Source: Campylobacteraceae bacterium (GTDB lineage Bacteria > Campylobacterota > Campylobacteria > Campylobacterales > Campylobacteraceae). Taken from it: DNA of 5,047 nucleotides. Location: the NCBI GenBank assembly GCA_031282125.1, contig JAITEH010000078.1, positions 1-5,047 on the forward strand. The letters run 5' to 3'. Each line of letters opens with the position of its first letter. Position 1 is the first letter of the stretch. A program made the position numbers and the translations under genes. This document shows, piece by piece, positions 1-5,047 of the stretch. The notes under the pieces were generated by a model, which saw nothing but the letters and a program-made list of their open reading frames with translations, was not told the DNA's origin and did no database searches.

Positions 1-1278
1 GGCGACGATGTAATACTCTGGAGTATTCAAGGCGCATCGCTTGCCAGAAACTGCAAAGATTTCAAGAAAAGCACCGAACTGTTCGACGAAGCCGAACTTC
101 ACTATAAATTCGACGTGGACATGAAAAATCCCCTGCTTGAAGTAAAAGATAAAACAGCGTCCATTTTGATAAACAATAACGTCAATCCGTATGAGGGAAA
201 CGTATATGAAAAGATAATGGTCAACACATATAAAGCGCTGAATTTCTTGGCTTTAAGCGACAAGGAAAATGCGCGCGTGGAGATCAACAGAGCGCTTGAG
301 AGACAGCGCATAGCCAAAGAGTATTTTGCGAACGACATAGCTTCGCTGGAAAAAAAGAATGGAGCAAGCCTGCAAGAGCTAAAAAGCGCGCAGGATCTGT
401 ACAACACTCTTGCCGCGTTAAAATCCAAACAGCACAAAAAAGACGATGTGCAAACTCTAAGCTTCAATGAAAATTCTATCGATTTAGCCTTCAACAGATA
501 TACCGCAAATCCCGCCGCCTCGTCATATTCTAATTTTATAAATCCTTTTACGACCTATCTTAGCGCGCTTTTTTTGCTAAATGACAGAAGTTATCAAAGG
601 TCGGTTGACCTGTTCAAAGAGGCTTTGGACATGAACCCGCAAAATTTGCAGATAGCAAAAGATTTTGCGCTGGCAGACAAAATGGCGGGCGAATTTAACG
701 CCAATTTCAAAGAACACTTTGTGTGGCTCATATACGAAAACGGATTTGGCGCGGTAAGGGGGGAGTTCACGATTGACCTGCCGCTTTTTTTGGTTTCCGA
801 TTCGCCGATATATTCAAGTATCGCCCTGCCCACACTGCAGTTTCGCTCATCTTCATATTCGTTTCTGACGATAAAAAACGACTCGGGAGATAACTTCAAG
901 ACATACGCCGTAGCAGACATCGACGCGATAGCCGACGCCGAATTTGGCAAAAGATATCTTGGTCTGGCGGCAGAGGCTATTATAAGCGCGGCGGCAAAGA
1001 CCGTCATACAAAAACAGTTAAACGACGCAGACCCTATATTGGGATTTTTAGGGTTTTTGTATCAGATGACAACGACAAAAGCGGACACAAGGAGTTGGAG
1101 CGCACTGCCAAAAAGATTTGAGGCGGCAAGCATCCCGATAAAAGACGGAAATATTACTATTGTTGACGAAAATGGAGTAATATTGCTGCGAGAGTTTTTA
1201 CAAAACGATAAAAATGTTATAATTTACCTGAAATCTTCGCAAAGAGGGCAGATTATAACGCACAAAATATATCTTTAG
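1..1278 (+). CDS. COG3014-type TPR-like envelope protein, 5' end missing
   Basis: Frame 1 is open from the first base to the TAG at 1276-1278, giving 425 visible residues with no start in the window. The GTG at 115 and ATG at 121 are internal, because similar-looking protein continues upstream of them. Seen: a helical repeat-like segment at visible residues 1-40 (A..LAR...F..S.ELFDEAE), a YEGNVYEKIM segment at 64-73, a second TPR-like stretch at about 175-215 (LFKEALDMNPQN), an ENGFG motif near 248, and an ADTRSW..LPK signature at 361-369. This pattern matches my knowledge of the COG3014 family, uncharacterised proteins usually made as lipoproteins and encoded beside ycfL and lpoB. The missing part, perhaps about 60 residues, should hold the signal peptide. 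The biochemical role is unknown; a periplasmic or outer-membrane scaffolding role with LpoB is inferred from context. It ends 9 nt before the next gene, so they are probably co-transcribed. Confidence 0.8.
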   Translation, partial: GDDVILWSIQGASLARNCKDFKKSTELFDEAELHYKFDVDMKNPLLEVKDKTASILINNNVNPYEGNVYEKIMVNTYKALNFLALSDKENARVEINRALERQRIAKEYFANDIASLEKKNGASLQELKSAQDLYNTLAALKSKQHKKDDVQTLSFNENSIDLAFNRYTANPAASSYSNFINPFTTYLSALFLLNDRSYQRSVDLFKEALDMNPQNLQIAKDFALADKMAGEFNANFKEHFVWLIYENGFGAVRGEFTIDLPLFLVSDSPIYSSIALPTLQFRSSSYSFLTIKNDSGDNFKTYAVADIDAIADAEFGKRYLGLAAEAIISAAAKTVIQKQLNDADPILGFLGFLYQMTTTKADTRSWSALPKRFEAASIPIKDGNITIVDENGVILLREFLQNDKNVIIYLKSSQRGQIITHKIYL

Positions 1279-1287
1279 GGAGAAAAC
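1279..1287 (+). promoter_or_regulatory. Ribosome binding site for the YcfL-family gene
   Basis: The sequence AGGGAGA begins inside the stop codon of the preceding gene (1277-1283) and lies about 5 nt before the ATG at 1288. This supports that start and suggests translation directly following the upstream gene. Confidence 0.6.
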
Positions 1288-1728
1288 ATGAGAAAAATGT
1301 TCTATTTTTTAGCGTTTTTGACGCTTTTGTTCACAGGCTGCGCAGACAAATCGCCGCAGATAAACACTTCAAATCCAAACATTGTCTTTGAAAACGATAG
1401 TTTGGGCAAGTGGTTTGTTTTGCAAAACGTAGTCTCTCTTAACAGAGAAGATGGATTTGTTGAGCTTGAAATAACGGGTAAAAACTACAGCTCATCTAAG
1501 CAGACTTTGACCTACATTGTCGATTGGTACGACCACAACGGCTTTATTGTCAAATCTATTTTAGTCAAACGCAAAATAGCAAGCGTAGAGAGCGGCAAAT
1601 CCATCATCATACATGCGGTAAGTCCGAATGCAAATACGGCAAGTTATAAAGTTCATTTCGGCGTGCCGAGCGAAGATGACGAGTTAAGAGACCAAAATGT
1701 AAATTTACGAGAATATAGAGGAGAATGA
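1288..1728 (+). CDS. ycfL: YcfL-family (DUF1425) lipoprotein
   Basis: The protein has 146 residues. The N-terminus is a lipoprotein signal: Arg2/Lys3, a hydrophobic stretch at 5-15, then lipobox LFTG-Cys18. Residue +2 is Ala, not Asp, so sorting to the outer membrane is expected by the Lol rule as known in E. coli. The rest reads as a small beta-rich domain: strands around 57-64 and 73-79, the VDWYDHNG motif (78-85), and the late SPNA..ASYKVHFG segment (112-125). These agree with the YcfL pattern of a 'WYD..G' turn and an 'APN..A' stretch. E. coli YcfL is about 125 residues, so the size fits, with a charged C-terminal tail (DDELRDQN...EYRGE) extra here. The molecular function of the family is not established. 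Position between the COG3014-type gene and lpoB is the usual arrangement and supports the call. The stop overlaps an in-frame-shifted ATG at 1725. Confidence 0.85.
   Translation: MRKMFYFLAFLTLLFTGCADKSPQINTSNPNIVFENDSLGKWFVLQNVVSLNREDGFVELEITGKNYSSSKQTLTYIVDWYDHNGFIVKSILVKRKIASVESGKSIIIHAVSPNANTASYKVHFGVPSEDDELRDQNVNLREYRGE
1717..1724 (+). promoter_or_regulatory. Ribosome binding site that decides the lpoB start
   Basis: AGAGGAGA is a strong Shine-Dalgarno sequence at the end of the YcfL gene. Two in-frame ATGs follow, at 1725 and 1731. The core AGGAG (1719-1723) is 1 nt from the first and 7 nt from the second. Normal spacing favours 1731. The 1725 choice would give the common ATGA overlap but poor spacing. 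Confidence 0.65.
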
Positions 1729-1730
1729 AA

Positions 1731-2345
1731 ATGAAAATATCATCAAAATTGCTCATAGCGGCAGTTGGATTTGTTTTGGTGGGGTGCACACAGCAAGCGC
1801 CCCGTTATGTGGGAGTAGATAACCCAGAAGTTCAAGCGGTCATATCCATGGGACTTGACAGACAAGACTTCGAAAAAGCGGCGTCCGATGCGGTCGATTC
1901 GCTGCTCCGTTCAAGCGCACTAAATAAGCCAAACGGCGACAAATATATCGTAGCGATAGGCAGAATCATCAACGACACTACGCAAAAGATAGATACGGAT
2001 CTATTCATCAAAAAGATAAGAACATCCTTGCTAAGTTCAGGTAAAGCAGTCGTTACTTCGGCGATAACTTCGGGCGGAAATGATGACGAGCTTATCTATC
2101 AAACAAGGGATTTGAGAACTGACGATGAGTTTGCGCAAGATACCATAGCGCAAAAAGGGACGATTTTAGCGCCAGAGCTTTCATTGACAGGCAAAATCAT
2201 ACAGCAGTCGAAGACGATTGACAAAAATAAATTGGTAGAATTTTACTTCCAGCTCACGCTTACAAATCTCAAAAACGGACTTGCCGTATGGGAAGAGGAG
2301 AGCGTCATCGGTAAAGTCGGGGATAAAAAATCCGTAAACTGGTAA
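1731..2345 (+). CDS. lpoB: LpoB-family lipoprotein, putative PBP activator
   Basis: The protein has 204 residues from ATG 1731 (206 if ATG 1725 is used; the ribosome site favours 1731). The signal peptide ends in lipobox LVG-Cys19 with Thr at +2, so an outer-membrane lipoprotein is expected. The mature part reads as the LpoB domain: a helix at about 46-63 (DFEKAASDAVDSLLRS), strand KYIVAIGRIIND (71-82), TDLFIKKIRTSLLSSGK (89-105), strand AVVTSA, a charged region at 117-141, APELSLTGKI (148-156), FYFQLTLTNLKNGLAVWEEE (171-190), and a short end at VNW. In E. coli LpoB binds PBP1b at its UB2H domain and stimulates peptidoglycan polymerisation; whether that partner exists here is unknown. Oddity: only about 12 residues separate Cys19 from the start of the apparent domain, whereas E. 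coli LpoB has a long disordered linker. It follows the YcfL gene directly, as expected for this cluster. Confidence 0.85.
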   Translation: MKISSKLLIAAVGFVLVGCTQQAPRYVGVDNPEVQAVISMGLDRQDFEKAASDAVDSLLRSSALNKPNGDKYIVAIGRIINDTTQKIDTDLFIKKIRTSLLSSGKAVVTSAITSGGNDDELIYQTRDLRTDDEFAQDTIAQKGTILAPELSLTGKIIQQSKTIDKNKLVEFYFQLTLTNLKNGLAVWEEESVIGKVGDKKSVNW

Positions 2346-2363
2346 AACAGATAGATATAAATT

Positions 2364-2372
2364 AGGGGGGAG
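2364..2372 (+). promoter_or_regulatory. G-rich ribosome binding site before the first PstS-like gene
   Basis: AGGGGGGAG ends 2 nt before ATG 2375 and includes a run of six G (2365-2370). It sits in the only real gap of the window (2346-2374, 29 nt). No terminator hairpin is visible in that gap. Confidence 0.6.
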
Positions 2373-2374
2373 TT

Positions 2375-3841
2375 ATGTTCAAAAAGATACTTACAAGTAC
2401 GTATACGGCTTTGTTTATCTCTATCCCGATAATTGCGCATGTTATATGCTTTATACATCTGCTCATGGGTAGAGGACTGTATAACACTTTAATATCTTTG
2501 GTGATAATTCCTCTTTTTATATTATTCTTTGTCGGATATTTGCGGGCTAAAAAATTCGTAAACAAAGTAAGTTTTACAGCCTATTTTGCGATTTTTGCGC
2601 TTTTGATATATACTCTTTTTTGTTTTAATTTAGCTTTTGTACTTTCAGGATGGAACTATTCGGACGACTATTTTTTGGCAATCACTATTCTTTCAAATAT
2701 TACTTTTCTTATAGCAAATGGCGAATTTATATTTGAAGGCGAGCCGTCATACGCTTTTTTATTGCAAATCGTATCGTACGGGGCATTCGGCGCAGGATTT
2801 GCTTTGGCTCTTTGGAAAAAAGGGCTGTTAAAATTTGATAAAAAAGTAAAGATTTTAACTATTATCTTGTTGGTGCTGTCGATTCTTTGCGCGGCTCAAT
2901 GGTTGTTTAGAAACTCCCGCTTTCTGCCATCGTCTGTCGCCAAACTTGAGAAATTTCAAGACGGTAGTCATTACGGTTACTATAGATACAATGAAAAAGA
3001 TTATACTATCACTCCGATAGGTGACCCAACGCTAAAGTTTAGCCTCGATGATAATCTTCCGAAACTTAACGGCGCAACAGCTCTTTGTCCGATATTTTAT
3101 TCGGTGCGTGAAGCTATGTATCCGCAAATGGAAAATTCCTACAAATATATCAACTGCTCAACAACACCATATGCTTACGAAAAACTTATAGAAGGTAGCG
3201 TGGATTTGATATTTGTTTTATCGCCTTCAAGCGAACAGTTGCAAAAAGCAAAAGAAAAAGGCGTAGAATTTATCTTGACGCCTATCGGTAAAGAGGCTTT
3301 TGTATTTTTGACGAATAAGCAAAATCCAATTAAAAATTTAAGCGTAGAGCAAATCAGACAAATATATACAGGCAAAATCACAAATTGGCGTGAACTTGGC
3401 GGAGAAGATGAAAAGATATTAGCTTTTCAGCGTAATGAAAATTCAGGCAGTCAGAGCGCTATGGAAAAGTATGTCATGAAAGGATTGGAGTTTCAAGATC
3501 CTATAAGAGAAGAGTTTCCCACTATGGGCGGCATGATAGAAGGAGTAGCAAACTATAGAAATGCCAAAAATGCTATAGGGTATTCATTTAGATACTACGC
3601 GACCGTCATGAATCCAAATATCGATATAAATCTTTTGAGTATTGAAAATATAAACCCAAGCGTCCAAAATATCAAAAACAACACTTATCCGTTTACGGCG
3701 GAGTTTTATATCGTTGCCCGTAAAGGCGATATATCTCCAAATGTGCAAAAGCTAATCGACTGGTTTTTGAGTGAACAAGGTCAAACACTTATCAAAGATG
3801 TAGGCTATGTGCCTATAAAAGACGAAAGAGAATCACAATGA
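2375..3841 (+). CDS. Membrane-anchored PstS-like substrate-binding protein (copy 1)
   Basis: The protein has 488 residues. The N-terminal third is hydrophobic, with segments near 8-30, 36-55, 65-91, 100-117 (weaker), 126-147 and 158-178. From about 228 to 485 it is a complete type 2 periplasmic-binding domain of the PstS-like kind. Motifs seen: LNGATALCP (231-239), a Ser262 loop, VDLIFVLSPSSEQ (276-288), GKEAFVFLTNKQNP (305-318), IYTGKITNWRELGG (330-343), the anion-loop signature Arg353-Asn-Glu-Asn-Ser357-Gly358-Ser359, GGMIEGV (385-391), and a closing GYVPIK. By alignment to E. coli PstS, Arg353 and Ser357-Gly358-Ser359 correspond to Arg135 and Ser139-Gly140-Thr141, so binding of phosphate or a similar oxyanion is plausible. 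The PstS pocket Asp56 position appears to be Ser283. No pstC/A/B genes are seen, so it is not called pstS. It may be a sensor or a tethered binding protein; the true ligand is unknown. It overlaps the next, paralogous gene by 4 nt. Confidence 0.85.
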   Translation: MFKKILTSTYTALFISIPIIAHVICFIHLLMGRGLYNTLISLVIIPLFILFFVGYLRAKKFVNKVSFTAYFAIFALLIYTLFCFNLAFVLSGWNYSDDYFLAITILSNITFLIANGEFIFEGEPSYAFLLQIVSYGAFGAGFALALWKKGLLKFDKKVKILTIILLVLSILCAAQWLFRNSRFLPSSVAKLEKFQDGSHYGYYRYNEKDYTITPIGDPTLKFSLDDNLPKLNGATALCPIFYSVREAMYPQMENSYKYINCSTTPYAYEKLIEGSVDLIFVLSPSSEQLQKAKEKGVEFILTPIGKEAFVFLTNKQNPIKNLSVEQIRQIYTGKITNWRELGGEDEKILAFQRNENSGSQSAMEKYVMKGLEFQDPIREEFPTMGGMIEGVANYRNAKNAIGYSFRYYATVMNPNIDINLLSIENINPSVQNIKNNTYPFTAEFYIVARKGDISPNVQKLIDWFLSEQGQTLIKDVGYVPIKDERESQ

Positions 3842-5047
3842 GCAACGAAACAAAAATAAAAGTCGGTTTATGGGGCTGGCTTAGACAAAGCGTTTATATT
3901 TGGGTTTTTCTTTATATGCCTGTCGTTTTACAGATAGCGTTGATTCCGCTTGCTTTCATTGATAAACGCCATTTTACAATCCTGACGCTTATCGTCAGCG
4001 CGATTATCGCCGCCGTTATCGGCTATCTTAGAGCAACCAAAATGGAAATCAAGGACAGTTATTTTCAGACATATTTTCCGCTTTTCCTGCCGCTGTTTAT
4101 CGCAGCGCTCAGCTTAGATCTTGACTGGATTGCCGCTATCACAGCTAACAAAGATTTCTTTGGCTTCGTCTATATCTTTATGTTTATAACAAATATTCAT
4201 TTTATATTTGCCGCTTTATCTATCGCCTTGGATTTGGGTACTCCTTATTATCTTGTTTATCTATTGGTAGTTTACGGCGCCTTTGTTTTTGCTTTTGCAA
4301 TCGGAGCGCTGTACAAAAAGCACACAATCGCAAATAGGCGACCGATATATTTCTCCGCTTTGATATTAGTGCTCCTTATGGCGCTTGCAGTATCGCTCTA
4401 TACCTACCGCCACCCAAAAGCGCTTTTAAACGCGCTTACTGAAAACGCTTACGATCTGCCGCCTATCACCCAGGAGTTCCGCAAAAATAAGATTATCAGC
4501 TTAAGCGGCAATCCATCATTTTATATAGATCAGGATTTCCCCATTATTACTGGTTCGTCGTCGTTTGACACCATTTTTAAATCAGCGGCGACAGCGCTGT
4601 TCAAAAGACCTTATAATCTTAACGTCAATAAGTTTGCTGAAATATATTTTCCTTCTTCGTACGGTTCACATTTGTATGAAAAGTTGATCAAAAAAGAATG
4701 CGATATGATCATCGCTTTCGCTCCGATTGAGAAAGAGTTGCAAACGGCGTTTAAAAGCAAGATAGAGCTGGAATTAATACCTATCAGTAAAGAAGCGTTT
4801 GTGATTTTAACAAACGAGAAAAATCCAATTAAATCGCTTACGATCGAACAGCTTCAAAAGATATACACGGGCGAAATAACCAATTGGCGCGAGGTTGGAG
4901 GCACCAACGAAAAAATTTTGACATTTCAGCAATACGAAAGTTCTGATAATCAGAGAATTATGGAACATATCGTCATGAAAAATCTCTCACTTGTAAAGCT
5001 GCCGAAAACTATTAGCAGATACAATGACCAAGGCTACAGAAACGCTG
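3838..5047 (+). CDS. Diverged PstS-like membrane protein (copy 2), 3' end missing
   Basis: ATG 3838 overlaps the previous stop as ATGA, and the frame is open to the window end (403 codons). By alignment with the upstream paralogue about 90 C-terminal residues are missing. A weak AAAGAG (3825-3830) lies 7 nt upstream, so translational coupling is likely. Hydrophobic segments lie near 19-41, 47-64, 77-93, 107-131, 138-157 and 169-187, the same plan as copy 1. The binding-protein domain starts near 234. Residues 314-382 match copy 1 residues 302-370 at about 43 of 69 positions by hand count, including KEAF, LTN..NPIK and YTG.ITNWRE.GG. The ligand loop is changed: the positions of copy 1 Arg353, Gly358 and Ser359 hold Gln365, Asp370 and Asn371, and the GG..EGV motif is replaced. 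The frame is intact, so this looks like divergence under selection, not decay. A role as a non-binding partner or a sensor of a different ligand is inferred. Confidence 0.8.
   Translation, partial: MSNETKIKVGLWGWLRQSVYIWVFLYMPVVLQIALIPLAFIDKRHFTILTLIVSAIIAAVIGYLRATKMEIKDSYFQTYFPLFLPLFIAALSLDLDWIAAITANKDFFGFVYIFMFITNIHFIFAALSIALDLGTPYYLVYLLVVYGAFVFAFAIGALYKKHTIANRRPIYFSALILVLLMALAVSLYTYRHPKALLNALTENAYDLPPITQEFRKNKIISLSGNPSFYIDQDFPIITGSSSFDTIFKSAATALFKRPYNLNVNKFAEIYFPSSYGSHLYEKLIKKECDMIIAFAPIEKELQTAFKSKIELELIPISKEAFVILTNEKNPIKSLTIEQLQKIYTGEITNWREVGGTNEKILTFQQYESSDNQRIMEHIVMKNLSLVKLPKTISRYNDQGYRNA

Noticed and set aside
115..123. GTG/ATG as the start of the first gene
   Set aside because: The frame stays open to base 1, the upstream residues look like family sequence (helical repeat), and no Shine-Dalgarno sequence precedes it.
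102..494. Minus-strand open frame of 130 codons
   Set aside because: It lies opposite the well-supported COG3014-type coding frame and shows no recognisable domain; a shadow frame.
594..1007. Minus-strand open frame of 137 codons
   Set aside because: It lies opposite the same gene, has low-complexity Ser/Ala-rich composition and no recognised motif.
2354..2362. TATAAATT as a -10 promoter element
   Set aside because: It would leave almost no 5' leader before the ribosome site and start codon, and no matching -35 region is evident; AT-rich chance match.
2365..2370. Six-G run as a phase-variable tract
   Set aside because: Phase-variable poly-G tracts in this group are usually longer and often inside coding sequence; six G is readily explained as part of the ribosome binding site.
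3175..3381. Minus-strand open frame of 68 codons within copy 1
   Set aside because: It is opposite strongly conserved binding-domain motifs and has no support of its own.

Overview
The window is a single-strand, densely packed gene block (all genes on +). AT-rich codon use with many AGA/ATA codons, plus the protein similarities I recognise, suggest a Campylobacterota (epsilonproteobacterial) genome of moderate GC. This is an impression from reading, not a computed assignment, and the genus cannot be named.

Layout: (1) 1-1278, the C-terminal 425 residues of a TPR-like, COG3014-type envelope protein whose start lies upstream of the window. (2) 1288-1728, a YcfL/DUF1425-family lipoprotein. (3) 1731-2345, an LpoB-family lipoprotein (putative penicillin-binding-protein activator). 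(4) 2375-3841, a 488-residue protein with an N-terminal membrane region followed by a PstS-like periplasmic-binding-protein domain. (5) 3838-5047, a second, diverged paralogue of gene 4, cut by the window end. Gaps are 9, 2 and 29 nt, followed by a 4-nt ATGA overlap. No terminator hairpin or convincing internal promoter was seen, so co-transcription of all five genes is plausible. There is no non-coding stretch longer than 29 nt, and no RNA gene, mobile element or CRISPR.

Genes 1-3 form the envelope trio COG3014 / YcfL / LpoB. In Enterobacteria, ycfL and lpoB are neighbours, and LpoB is an outer-membrane lipoprotein that switches on PBP1b. The LpoB here appears to have almost no linker between its lipid anchor and its folded domain, unlike the E. 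coli protein.

Genes 4-5 are the least expected part: a tandem pair of membrane-anchored PstS-like proteins with no Pst permease or ATPase genes visible. The first copy keeps the phosphate-loop signature (Arg plus Ser-Gly-Ser). The second has lost the Arg, the Gly and the GG..EGV motif while keeping the surrounding fold motifs. A working idea is one ligand-binding and one non-canonical sensor or partner subunit acting together in the membrane; this is inference.
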